DNA from: CAVVYA01 sp963752345
GTDB lineage: Bacteria > Pseudomonadota > Alphaproteobacteria > SMXQ01
Assembly: GCA_963752345.1 (NCBI GenBank)
Contig: CAVVYA010000015.1
Coordinates: 682,001-746,000 of the forward strand
Reading direction: 5' to 3'
Length of the DNA stretch: 64,000 nucleotides
This document shows, in pieces, positions 55,431 through 64,000 of the stretch; the first letter of the stretch is position 1; every line of letters begins with the position of its first letter. The notes below the pieces were generated by a model. The model was given only the letters and a program-made list of their open reading frames with translations, had not been told where the DNA came from and did no database searches. Position numbers and translations under genes: made by a program.

Positions 55431-56552
55431 ATGATCAAGAACATAATGGCGATCGGGCTTATCTCAACGCTGACGGTGGCCATCGGGGCTTTCTCGGTGC
55501 CAGCCGCCGGCGCTGCATCGGACACCGTGACGAGGACTGCGGCCTTGGAGAAGGTGATCGCGGCTGCGAAGCAGGAGAAGCGACTCAGCATCGTCATGGG
55601 CGGCATGGGACCTGACGGCTTTTGGGCCGACCTGGAAAAGCTGCTTGTAAAGCTGTACGGCGTGCAGGTCCGGATCAACTACACGGCGGGAGGAAACTTT
55701 TCCGTCGGCTCGGCACGCATGCAGTCTGAATACGAGACGGGCCGGGTGCCTTCGACCGATGCCACGCTGATGACATCCCGTCTGTCATACAACCTCACCG
55801 AGTTGGGGGCATTGCAGGAGATTAGCTGGCTCGAGCTTGTCCCTGATCTTCCGCCGAAGCTGATCAATTCAAAGAATACCGGATTGATCGTTGCCGGCGT
55901 GACGGGGGGTATCGTTTACAACACGAACCTGATGAAGCACGAGGACGTGCCGAGGACATTGGAGCAACTTGCCGATCCGAAGTATAAGGGGATGATGGTT
56001 GGCTCCTCTGTCGCCACTCAGTGGCCCGAGGTTGCGATCGCCTTGGGTGTCGACAAGGTAACGAAGACACTCGAAAAGATGGTTGAGCAGGGAAACTTCG
56101 TCGGCGTTCTGCCCGGATGCGGAGGCCATGAACCCATCGCCGCGGGTCAGTTCCCCATGCTGGTACTGTCCTGCATCCACTTCGAGTCGCAGAACTACCT
56201 CGAGAGAACTGGAGCGCCGATCGGTTTGGTTTTCCTCGACGAGGTGCGGTGGGCGGCGCCTTACCATTGGATCATCCCCAAGCGGAGCAGGAATACGAAC
56301 GTCGCGATCCTAGTGGGCTTGGCGCTCGCAACGCCGGAAGGGCAGCAGATGCTGGACAAGTGGCAGGGACGGAGTTCGCCCTATGTGCCCGGCACGCGGA
56401 TGAACAAGCTGGTCGAAGAGGCGAACAGCAGCGGCCGCAAATTCGTCATCAGCGACTGGGAAATCGTGACAGACCCGCGCTACGACACCCTGTTCGAAGG
56501 CGAAATGCGTGAACGTTGGCGGGCTCTCCTGGGCAAAGCGCGCAAGCAATAG
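55431..56552 (+). CDS. ABC transporter periplasmic substrate-binding protein
   Basis: The 373-residue exported protein starts at ATG 55431 (gagggggtg upstream) with a signal peptide of about 27 residues ending near AAGAAS. It has the type 2 periplasmic-binding fold typical of FbpA-like receptors: an AAKQEKRLSIVMGG start, GIVYNTNLMKHEDVPRT in the hinge, and the family-typical KRSRNTNVAILV. It completes the transporter with the two preceding genes. Bound compound unknown. Confidence 0.87.
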   Translation: MIKNIMAIGLISTLTVAIGAFSVPAAGAASDTVTRTAALEKVIAAAKQEKRLSIVMGGMGPDGFWADLEKLLVKLYGVQVRINYTAGGNFSVGSARMQSEYETGRVPSTDATLMTSRLSYNLTELGALQEISWLELVPDLPPKLINSKNTGLIVAGVTGGIVYNTNLMKHEDVPRTLEQLADPKYKGMMVGSSVATQWPEVAIALGVDKVTKTLEKMVEQGNFVGVLPGCGGHEPIAAGQFPMLVLSCIHFESQNYLERTGAPIGLVFLDEVRWAAPYHWIIPKRSRNTNVAILVGLALATPEGQQMLDKWQGRSSPYVPGTRMNKLVEEANSSGRKFVISDWEIVTDPRYDTLFEGEMRERWRALLGKARKQ

Positions 56553-56690
56553 GCAACCCCAGCAGAACCCATCACGCGTTCGAGGGCGCGGCCGATGCCA
56601 TCAATGCGGGCGACGCGCAGCGTCGATCCTGGCATGCCGAGGGCTCGAGCCTATGGTTAGTGTCCGGCAAGCGGCGAGAGGAATGGCACG

Positions 56691-57707
56691 ATGACGATTT
56701 AGGACATAGGCGATCTGGAGGACCTGAATAGCTATCTGGAGGCGCACGCGCTGCGCGGCCTGTGGGCACGGGAAGAAAGCTACTGGCGGGAGCCGGAGCC
56801 CTTTGGCCGCCCGCACCTTTGGAAATGGAAGACCATTCAGCGGGGCGTCGAAGCCGCTCGACGCGCCGTTCCGACTGATCTGAATGGCGCCCGGCGGGCT
56901 ATCCTGCTCATCCACCCCGAGCTGCGAGCGGGCAGCAGCCACACCCTGGGCATGGCGGTGCAGCTCGTCGTCCCTGGAGAGTCGGTCTATGCCCATCGCC
57001 ACACCGCGGCGGCGATCCGTTTCGTGATTGATGGCAACAAAGACATCTATACGATCACGAATGGCGAAAAGTGTGTGATGGAGCCAGGCGACCTGTTGGT
57101 CCAGCCGAACAGCGGATGGCACAACCACGTGAACGACAGCAATTCGGACGCGCTGTGGATCGACTGCCTGGACACGGGCGTCACGAGCCTCCTCAGGACG
57201 ATGTTTCAGGAGCCGTATCCCTCCAAGACCCTGCAGACCCTGAACAGCCCCGTCGACAGCGCCATCCGCAACCCCGGCACGCTGGCGCCGCCCGGCACCA
57301 AGCCGAGCAAGCTCTCCTACAAGTGGACGGAAGCCCTGCCGGCGCTTGAGAGCATGCTAGCGGAAGAAAAGAGCCCGTTCGACGGCCGGTGTCTCGAATA
57401 TCGCGACGCGGCCACGGGCGGTCCGACTCTGCCCACCTTTTCCTGCTGGATCCAGATGCTGGAGCCCGGCGAGAAAACGGTGCCGCACCGCCACACGTCC
57501 GTGCATCTCTGCCATGTCATCAAAGGCTCCGGAGTCACGGAGGCGGGGGGAGAGAGCCTGGTCTGGGAGAAGGGCGACTTTTTCGTCGTTCCCAACTGGA
57601 CCTGGCATTCCTACCAAAACACGTCCGACGAAACGGTTCTGATTTTCTCCACGACGGACCGGCCGCTGCTTGAAGCGCTTGGGATGCATCGGGAAGAGGC
57701 TCGTTGA
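56691..57707 (+). pseudogene. Gentisate 1,2-dioxygenase-like bicupin with in-frame TAG at codon 4
   Basis: From ATG 56691 (gagagga upstream) the frame reads M-T-I-stop, then continues open for 335 codons with strong homology: LEAHALRGLWAREESYW, the N-terminal cupin (YAHRHTAAAIRFVIDG, SGWHNHVN) and the C-terminal cupin (VPHRHTSVHLCHVIKG, NWTWHSYQN). The TAG at 56700-56702 replaces what is probably CAG. The next ATG (56952) would remove most of the region before the first cupin. So this is either a recent nonsense mutation, a base-call error, or a gene starting at a non-standard codon after 56702. It follows a complete ABC importer and precedes a redoxin gene. Confidence 0.78.
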
Positions 57708-57742
57708 TCGGCGCCCGCAATTCAATTGGAGGATATTGAAGC

Positions 57743-58468
57743 ATGGCCGACGCCAAAGCGAAGGAAATCGAGTTCTATAATGACCCCGCGTTCGTCTTTG
57801 GCACTGGCGTCCCTGCGGATATCGCCAAGACCCTGCCGGCCAAGGTGGGAGAGAAGGCACCGGATTTCGAAGTGGTCACCATCGATGGGGCACGTGTGCG
57901 GCTCTCTGATCTGCAGGGCAAGCACGTCATCATCATGACCGGTGCCGTGACCAGTCCGATGTGCGCCTATGAAATGCCGGCTCTGAATCGGCTGCAGGAA
58001 GAGTTCGCCCGGCACGGCATGCTGTTCTACCTCCTGTACACCCGCGAATCGCACGCTGCGGAGCATTATCCGGCTCATGAGACCCTGGAGCAGAAGATCG
58101 CATATGCGCGCGACCTTCAGCGGCTCGAGAACGTCCAGGTGCCCATCCTGATCGACGATTTGGCGGGGACGGTGCACCGCAACTATGGCCCCTGGCCCGC
58201 CGCGCTGTTCGTGATCGATCGAAATGGACGGCTCGTCTATCGCAGCAACATGGCGAACTTAACGGAACTGAAGCAGTTCCTGGCCGATGTCGTCTTTGCT
58301 GAAGAGATGTCGGCTAGCGGCGAGATGCTGCACACCGAATATTCGGAGCGGCTCGTTCCCCATCTGGCTGACCAGGCAACCCATCACCGGGTCTACGAAC
58401 GCGCTGGGCCTTTCGCCTTCGAAGAACACTGGCAGCGCCGCCCCGACCTGCGCAACCGCTGGCCATAA
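57743..58468 (+). CDS. Redoxin with iodothyronine-deiodinase-like thioredoxin fold
   Basis: The 241-residue protein has a thioredoxin-like fold (residues 35-180: GEKAPDFEVVTIDG, TSPMCAYEMPAL, LYTRESHAAEHY, FVIDRNGRLVYRS). The single Cys74 in TSPMC sits where peroxiredoxins and deiodinases have their active Cys or Sec, and the TRESHAAE block resembles the deiodinase EAHP block. It could act as a peroxiredoxin or a reductive dehalogenase-like enzyme. The ATG follows ggaggat, 35 bases after the bicupin, so they are probably co-transcribed. No partner thiol reductase gene is next to it. Confidence 0.72.
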   Translation: MADAKAKEIEFYNDPAFVFGTGVPADIAKTLPAKVGEKAPDFEVVTIDGARVRLSDLQGKHVIIMTGAVTSPMCAYEMPALNRLQEEFARHGMLFYLLYTRESHAAEHYPAHETLEQKIAYARDLQRLENVQVPILIDDLAGTVHRNYGPWPAALFVIDRNGRLVYRSNMANLTELKQFLADVVFAEEMSASGEMLHTEYSERLVPHLADQATHHRVYERAGPFAFEEHWQRRPDLRNRWP

Positions 58469-59067
58469 GTGGCGGCCGCGATGGTCAGGCGTGTTCGTTT
58501 AGCTAAAGCGCGCTGGTATTTCGTGGCGCTGAAGGCATTGGAAGACGGGCGAATTACCCAGCGAAAGATATGCTGCCAGATCAAATAGGATCGATTGGGG
58601 TGCTGCATTCGCGTTGACAAGATCTATGGCTTTGCCGAGCATCCGCCGGTACTGACACTTCCTGCCGGCCCCAATCGCTCAAACTTACAAGGATCCACCA
58701 TACCTGTCGCGGGGAATGCCGTGCCTGAGATCGGCATGGCATTCGGGGCCTCCACGAACGACTATTGGGCTGACGTCGTGGTGAGCATTAGCAGTCACCT
58801 TTACAAACCATCGCTCTCCTGAGGCGGTCGATTACGAAATCGACCCGCAGAGAATTGCGGCGGTTCGGCGGAAGCTTGCCCTGGGTACGGCATGAACAAC
58901 ATCAAATCAGGCAACGTTAGTTGGTGGGATTAATCGCGTGCGCTTCGCCAGCGCACCGTAGGGCTGAAGACCAAGGGAACAACCTTCAGGGAATCGGGAA
59001 GATCGATTTGCAGCCGATGTGAGGGGACGCTACGTTGTTCCTGTCTTCATGATCAGCAGGCACCGCT
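58469..59067. other. Intergenic region with partial repeat
   Basis: I see no supported gene in this 600-base stretch. At 58827-58878 the sequence (TACGAAATCGACCCGCAGAG and following) matches the 5' part of the dispersed repeat at 24574. The rest holds nothing recognisable. Confidence 0.45.
58827..58878 (+). repeat. Partial copy of dispersed intergenic repeat (5' part)
   Basis: About 50 bases align to the beginning of the full copies: GAAATCGAC, GCAGAGAATT, GGCGG and TTGCC occur in the same order and spacing as at 24588-24634. The distal part is missing. Confidence 0.55.
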
Positions 59068-59592
59068 ATGGCACGAAACGCGCCCCTGAAGTTCATTGAT
59101 TTAGGATTGAAGTCGGCCAAAGAGTTCTGGAGGAAGATTGTATTAGAGGACTACCAGCAGTTCAGGAAGGCTCCTAATGCCCGCACCGCCATGGCGTCGG
59201 CGGGCTCATGTTGGCACCTGCACGACTGGGTATGGCACGAACTCAAGCCGACAATGGATAAGGCCGACTTTCAGAACGGTATCATCAAAGATTGTCCTCA
59301 ACTCGGCTGGGTTCGCGACGTTGCTGATGCAAGCAAGCACCGCTGACTCAATCGTTCCTCGGTACAACTCGCGAGCATGGAACACGTGTCACGCGGCTAT
59401 GGCCTGACCGTTGCGAGTGCGGCTGTTGGGGAAGTGCCGCTTGGTGGCGACGTGCATCACCGGCTCATCATCACGTTAGAGGACAGCACCAGCCATACCT
59501 TCAACGCCGTGTTGCGGGACGCGATGAATTGGTGGGGCCGTAACTACTTTCCGCCTCCTGAGGCTACAGACAGCAATTCATCATCTGCATAG
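59068..59592 (+). pseudogene. Hypothetical protein interrupted by an in-frame TGA
   Basis: An ATG at 59068 opens a 92-codon frame (KFIDLGLKSAKEFWRKIVL, SCWHLHDWVWHE) that ends in TGA at 59344-59346. The same frame continues for 82 further codons of equally protein-like sequence (SRGYGLTVASAAVG, HHRLIITLEDSTSHTFNAVL, MNWWGRNYF). A single 174-residue protein with one internal stop is the simplest reading. It appears to be a conserved hypothetical of unknown function. No selenocysteine machinery is seen in this window, so suppression is unlikely. Confidence 0.55.
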
Positions 59593-60477
59593 GTGGTAGT
59601 TCGTTGCTGGCTGTGGGGACGTTAGTCCCGCGATGGACCTAGAAGGCCCTTTTTCGACTTCTACAGCGCGATCCCGTTTTCGGCCACCCAAAGTAGCTGC
59701 CAATCCCTGAACGACTCTGTAGAGTCATCTCTGCGGCTCTGGCGAACTCGTTCAACTTTCGCCCTCCCTCATCGGTAGCCGATACGTGGGGGTGACATTT
59801 AGATTATTAAGGTAGGGACCAGTTTTCTAGTCCGCTGACCAGATCGTTATGGTCTCATATTGTCTGATCAAGCACCCGCAAACAAGAGCGACTTGATCAC
59901 ACTCGGCGAACTCTGGAGACAGCATCGTCAGCACTTACTGCCTCGCTACTTTCGTGGAATTAGCTGGCGGGGATGCGAAAGCGATAAGAGACGTAGCACA
60001 AGCAGTGCAATACGGGCAGGCCGCTTTAACGGTTTTTTCGGGATTCGCAACTGGCGGTCCAATCGGTGGCTTCGCGGCTTTAGGTATTCGCTGATACGGG
60101 CGAAAGTTACGGCACCGTCTATAGCCTATAAAAGCAAGCTGCAGGACACAGCTTTTCTGTCACGAGGTTGTCGGGTGCGAAATTGACAGGTTGCGTTCGC
60201 GACGTGCGGTTTCCAAATGCAACCCCTGCGCCGGTGCCTTTCATACCGATCCTCGTCCTAAAGACCGGCCAATAGATCGAATTACCCGAAAGATATGTTT
60301 CGGGATGGTCATCAATACTTTAGCGTAGCAACCTGGTAAAGTAACATCGGTTGGAAGGTATTATTGACTAATAAGCCGGATTTTCGTCTTATCTAAGATG
60401 CCTGTAAGTAGAGATAAGTAGTGTTGAGTGATTTAATGCAGTGATTATATAGATTATTTCTGCCGGGGGAGGGGGCG
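59593..60477. other. Intergenic region before type I secretion genes
   Basis: The sequence is more AT-rich, especially at 60290-60470, which probably holds the promoter of the secretion operon. Near 60165-60190 a short match (TTGTCGGGTGCGAAATTGACA) begins like the dispersed repeat but stops. Around 59950-60095 one frame reads GDAKAIRDVAQAVQYGQAAL and ends in a Gly-rich tail. It may be a remnant of a small protein, but it has no clear start and I do not support it as a gene. Confidence 0.4.
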
Positions 60478-62196
60478 TTGGCGGCGTTAGTGTCTGAGCC
60501 TGTGCGGCCCCTGAAGGACTGGCGCCGCGCCTTGGTCGGGATCGGTATTTTCAGCGCACTCATCAACTTGCTGACGCTCACCGGCGCCTTTTACATGCTG
60601 CAGATCTATGACCGGGTGATCCCCAGTCAGAGCGTGCCGACGCTCATCGGTCTTTCGATTCTCGCCGTTCTCCTGTTTGTCGTTCATGGCGTTCTGGACG
60701 TTGTTCGCAGCCGCATTCTGCTGCGGATTGGTCGCTCTCTCGATGAGCAACTAAGCCAGAGAATATATGCCGTCGTCACGAGGCTTCCGCTAACTCAGAA
60801 GTCAGGCGCTCAAGGTCTCCAGCCGCTTCGCGATCTCGACCAAGTTCGCAGCTTTTTCGCAAGCGGCGGGCCGGTAGCCATCTTCGATTTGCCCTGGCTC
60901 CCGTTCTATCTGGCGATTTGTTTCTTCTTTCATCCATTTATTGGCTACACGGCGCTTTTCGGTGCCGTCGTCCTGTCGTCACTGGCGCTCCTGATCGAGG
61001 CTTTTAGCCGCAACGCGCTCAAGGCTGCTGCGGAACATGGCTTAGCCCGCAACAGCCTCATCGAGGCCAGCCGTCGCAATGCCGAGGTTCTGGCCGCGAT
61101 GGGCATGACGAAACGAATCTCCGCCATTTGGAATGATCACAATCGAGATTATCTAGCTGCTCATGGGCGCGCCAGCGACATCGCGGGTACTCTCAGCGGC
61201 ATTTCTAAGATATTCCGTATCGCTTTGCAGTCCGCCGTCCTGGGCGTCGCTGCCTATCTCGCTATCTACGGCGAGGCGACAGCCGGCATTGTCATCGCCA
61301 GTGCCATTATTGCGGCGCGGGCCTTAGCTCCGGTCGACACGGCTATCGGTAATTGGAAAGGATTCGTGAGCGCGCGGCAGAGCTGGCGAAGGCTGACGAC
61401 GGTGCTGAGCGCATTTCCAGCTGAAGACGAAGCCCTCACCCTGCGCAAGCCGGTGAACACTCTGTCAGTCGAGGATCTCAGCGTGGCGCCTCCCGGTGAA
61501 CGGATGCCCGTCATCAGGAATGTGTCATTCGACCTCAAGAGCGGCAGTGCGCTAGGCGTCGTCGGCCCGACGGCGGCAGGTAAGTCCACCTTGGCTCGTG
61601 CGCTCGCGGGCATCTGGAGCCCGATGCTCGGCAAGGTCTGCCTCGACGATGCCGCGCTCGATCAATGGTCATCGGACGCTCTGGGGCGCCATATCGGCTA
61701 TCTTCCGCAGGATATCGAGCTCTTCGACGGCACCGTGGGCCAGAACATCGCGCGCTTCGACCCGGACGCGCCGGCAGAAGCGATCATCACGGCGGCGGAG
61801 GCGGCGGGCGTCCATCAGATGATTCTCGGGCTGCATAAGGGCTACGCGACGCCAATCGGCGAAGGCGGCCTGGCGCTATCGGGTGGGCAACGCCAGCGTA
61901 TTGCTCTCGCCCGCGCGCTCTATGGCGAACCGTTTCTCGTCGTGCTCGACGAACCAAACGCCAATCTTGATGCAGAGGGCGAGCAGGCGGTGAAAAGCGC
62001 GATTACGAGCGTTCGCAACCGTGGTGGAATCGCTGTCGTCATCGCGCATCGTCCCAGCGCGATTGCCGCCACCGACTTCGTCCTGGTGTTGAAGGAGGGC
62101 GCGGTCCAGGCCTTTGGACCGACGAATGAGGTCTTGCGCAAGGTGCTCAGGACCGTGGGCGACAGGCCGGTATCCGCGACCACGGGAGCCATGTGA
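60478..62196 (+). CDS. Type I secretion system permease/ATPase (PrtD-like)
   Basis: The 572-residue protein starts at TTG 60478 behind a ggggaggggg Shine-Dalgarno sequence. An N-terminal membrane domain (about residues 15-310) is followed by an ABC domain: Walker A GPTAAGKST (about 361-369), signature LSGGQRQR (about 466), Walker B FLVVLDEPNANLD (about 487). Lack of an N-terminal C39-like domain and the length match PrtD-type exporters of RTX proteins. It is translationally coupled to the HlyD-like adaptor by a TGATG overlap. A TolC-type outer-membrane gene is not in the window. Confidence 0.92.
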   Translation: MAALVSEPVRPLKDWRRALVGIGIFSALINLLTLTGAFYMLQIYDRVIPSQSVPTLIGLSILAVLLFVVHGVLDVVRSRILLRIGRSLDEQLSQRIYAVVTRLPLTQKSGAQGLQPLRDLDQVRSFFASGGPVAIFDLPWLPFYLAICFFFHPFIGYTALFGAVVLSSLALLIEAFSRNALKAAAEHGLARNSLIEASRRNAEVLAAMGMTKRISAIWNDHNRDYLAAHGRASDIAGTLSGISKIFRIALQSAVLGVAAYLAIYGEATAGIVIASAIIAARALAPVDTAIGNWKGFVSARQSWRRLTTVLSAFPAEDEALTLRKPVNTLSVEDLSVAPPGERMPVIRNVSFDLKSGSALGVVGPTAAGKSTLARALAGIWSPMLGKVCLDDAALDQWSSDALGRHIGYLPQDIELFDGTVGQNIARFDPDAPAEAIITAAEAAGVHQMILGLHKGYATPIGEGGLALSGGQRQRIALARALYGEPFLVVLDEPNANLDAEGEQAVKSAITSVRNRGGIAVVIAHRPSAIAATDFVLVLKEGAVQAFGPTNEVLRKVLRTVGDRPVSATTGAM

Positions 62197-63503
62197 TGGA
62201 GAAAACCTCAGGATCCGGATTGAAACGCGAGGTTCGGCGCCTGCTGCTGATTGGCAGCGCCACGGTGGTGTTTCTCACGGCCGGGGTCGGCGGTTGGTCG
62301 GTAACGACCACCCTGTCCGGCGCCGTCTTTGCTCCGGCCAAGCTGGTCGTCGATTCCAATGTCAAGTCGGTGCAGCATCCGACCGGCGGTGTGGTCAAAG
62401 AGCTGCCCGTGCGGGAAGGCGATCAGGTCAAGGCTGGAGATCTTCTCCTCAGACTGGACGAGACGGTGACCCGCGCCAATCTCAGTGTGATCGTCAAGGC
62501 GCTGACCGAACTTGCCGCTCGTCAAGCCCGTAATGAGGCGGAACGAGACGGCCGGGATGCTGTGACCTTTCCAGCAGACTTGGTGCAACACGATAGTTAT
62601 GAAGTTGCCACCATTCTCCAAGACGAAGCGCGGTTGTTTGCGATCCGCCTCACCGCCCGCAATGGGCAGAAGTCGCAGCTGAAGGAACGTATTCTTCAAT
62701 ATCACGATGAAATCCGCGGACTTACCGATCAGGCGAAGGCCAAGGAAACCGAAATCGCCTTGATCGGCAAGGAGCTTGCGGGCGTGCGGATCCTTTGGGA
62801 ATCCAAAATGATCCCCATCATGCGCCTGATCGCGCTCGAGCGTGACGAAGCCAAGATCAAGGGCGAGCGCGGTCTTCTCCTGGCCTCGATGGCTCAGGCC
62901 AAAGGCAAGATTTCCGAGATCGAATTGCAGATTTTGCAGATCGACCAAAATTTGCGCGCCGAAGTCGGCAAAGAACTTGCTGAGATCCGGGGCAAAACGT
63001 CAGAACTGATCGAACGACGGATAGCCGCCGAGGATCAACTCAAGCGCATCGATATCCGTTCGCCGCAGGATGGCATCGTGCATCAGTTGCTGGCCCATAC
63101 CGTCGGTGGCGTCATTCCGGCGGGCGCGACGGTCATGATGATCGTGCCGGAGGGCGATCCCTTGTCGGTCGAAGCGAGGATCGCGCCACAGGAAATCGAC
63201 CGGATCTGGACCGGACAGAAGGCGGTTCTGCGCTTCACCGCCTTTAACCAGCAGACGACACCGGAACTCAAGGGCGAGGTCAGCCGGATTTCGGCGGATG
63301 TCAGCCAGGATCCCAAGACAGGCACTTCGTTTTATACGGTGCGAATCGCGCTGCCGGAGTCCGAGCTTGCGCGATTGGTTGGCTTCAATCTCATCCCCGG
63401 CATGCCGGTGGAAAGTTACATTCAAACGGAAGAGCGAACGGTCGCGTCCTACCTGACCAAGCCGCTTCAGGACCATTTATCGAAGGCGTGGATCGAGAGA
63501 TAG
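62196..63503 (+). CDS. Type I secretion membrane-fusion protein (HlyD/PrtE-like)
   Basis: The 435-residue protein starts at ATG 62196, overlapping the preceding stop; GTG 62193 is an alternative. It has one membrane anchor at about residues 15-40, a biotinyl-lipoyl-like half (FAPAKLVVDSNVKSVQHPTG), a long coiled-coil hairpin (about 130-290), and the second lipoyl half and beta barrel (RSPQDGIVHQLLAHTVGGVI). It links the ATPase at 60478 to an outer-membrane channel and forms the periplasmic conduit for the substrate. Confidence 0.92.
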   Translation: MEKTSGSGLKREVRRLLLIGSATVVFLTAGVGGWSVTTTLSGAVFAPAKLVVDSNVKSVQHPTGGVVKELPVREGDQVKAGDLLLRLDETVTRANLSVIVKALTELAARQARNEAERDGRDAVTFPADLVQHDSYEVATILQDEARLFAIRLTARNGQKSQLKERILQYHDEIRGLTDQAKAKETEIALIGKELAGVRILWESKMIPIMRLIALERDEAKIKGERGLLLASMAQAKGKISEIELQILQIDQNLRAEVGKELAEIRGKTSELIERRIAAEDQLKRIDIRSPQDGIVHQLLAHTVGGVIPAGATVMMIVPEGDPLSVEARIAPQEIDRIWTGQKAVLRFTAFNQQTTPELKGEVSRISADVSQDPKTGTSFYTVRIALPESELARLVGFNLIPGMPVESYIQTEERTVASYLTKPLQDHLSKAWIER

Positions 63504-63598
63504 CATGACGTCGGAACTCGACGGGATAGTCGTAGAATTGATTCGTTGGAATTTATAGGCAGGCGATTTACGCCGGCTGGGGGAAAGAATGGCGATCA

Positions 63599-64000
63599 TT
63601 AATGGGACGTCGGGACGAAACGTGATAACCGACCCCTCAGGCACGGATACAATCCGGGCATTTGGCGGGCATGACACGATTCGGATCGCGAACGGCACTT
63701 TTGCCCCGGGCGAGATTATCGATGGTGGCAGTGGCTTCGATACCATCGATCTCACAGGCGCCAGCAATACGGTCGATTTATCGACTGGCACGGTGACAGA
63801 CGTTGAGCTGCTGATCGGCGGATTTGGCAATGATACGGTCACGACGACGGCGAAACAGTTTGCCGATTTCAAAAGCATCATTCTGGGCTTTGGTAACAAC
63901 ACCCTCAATGTCAAAGTCGGCGGATCGATCGACATCTCCGGAGATGGCGCTCCGGTTCTGGTCGGTATCCAAAATCGTAATCTCATCGGGAGCAGCGGCG
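63599..64000 (+). CDS. Partial RTX/calcium-binding-repeat protein, probable type I secretion substrate
   Basis: ATG 63599, after gggggaaag, opens a frame that runs off the window (134 codons seen). The sequence is acidic, Gly/Asp/Thr-rich and devoid of Cys, with repeat-like turns such as FGGHDTI, DGGSGFDTIDL and GGFGNDTV that resemble degenerate RTX nonapeptides. The position directly after the PrtD/PrtE pair makes it the likely exported substrate. The C-terminal secretion signal lies outside. Confidence 0.75.

Noticed and set aside
59344..59346. Selenocysteine readthrough at TGA
   Set aside because: I see no SECIS-like hairpin and no sel genes in the window, and the flanking residues do not resemble a redox motif.
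1..64000. tRNA, rRNA, CRISPR or prophage content
   Set aside because: No conserved tRNA or rRNA stretches, no regularly spaced direct repeats and no phage structural or integrase genes were recognised.

Overview
The window is GC-rich and reads like an alphaproteobacterial chromosome (Hyphomicrobiales/Rhodospirillales-like). It carries many periplasmic tricarboxylate-type (TctC/Bug) binding proteins, IclR and LysR regulators, FbpABC-type ABC transporters, a PrtDE-type type I secretion pair and a family of dispersed intergenic repeats. I see no rRNA, tRNA, CRISPR array, IS transposase or phage module. The assignment to Alphaproteobacteria is an inference from gene content, not a phylogenetic result.

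Layout. 1-2.7 kb: two divergent TctC loci. 3.6-13.6 kb: a LysR regulator divergent from a phthalate-like aromatic catabolic run (gentisate-dioxygenase-like bicupin, Gfo/Idh/MocA dehydrogenase, class II aldolase-type decarboxylase, Rieske oxygenase, two tandem TctC proteins, FAH-family hydrolase, another bicupin), closed by a strong terminator and a convergent EutA-like ATPase. 15.8-22.4 kb: LysR, TctC, TauD-like dioxygenase, amidohydrolase, zinc alcohol dehydrogenase, TctC. 22.4-25 kb: a repeat-rich scar with a truncated ECF sigma gene. 25.1-33 kb: IclR divergent from a UbiD-type decarboxylase, then an orphan molybdenum hydroxylase large subunit, a DapA-family aldolase and an ABC binding protein. 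33.1-42.3 kb: two bicupins, a second EutA-like ATPase, ABC ATPase and permease, TctC, and a leaderless NMT1-like protein. 42.8-47.6 kb: a heme-oxygenase-like protein, IclR, a bicupin remnant, TctC, a repeat and a second FAH gene. 47.9-58.5 kb: LysR, TAXI-like protein, isochorismatase-family hydrolase, amidohydrolase, a complete ABC transporter, a bicupin and a deiodinase-like redoxin. 58.5-60.4 kb is mostly non-coding. 60.5-64 kb: type I secretion ATPase, HlyD adaptor and the start of an RTX-like substrate.

How it may fit together. The gene classes suggest uptake of aromatic acids or other carboxylates, followed by oxygenation, dehydrogenation, decarboxylation, cupin ring cleavage and hydrolysis of ring-fission products. 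The bicupin, TctC, IclR, FAH and EutA genes recur as shuffled modules. The most unusual association is two EutA-like reactivase ATPases beside bicupins, with no ethanolamine ammonia-lyase genes.

Caution for the reader: nine of the recognisable full-length genes are broken by one to three single-base indels, the ECF remnant by two more, and two further genes have a single in-frame stop. After correcting the indels all nine have lengths divisible by three. This looks like residual assembly indels more than real decay, but I cannot prove it from the sequence. Coordinates of these genes span the whole interrupted reading frame.
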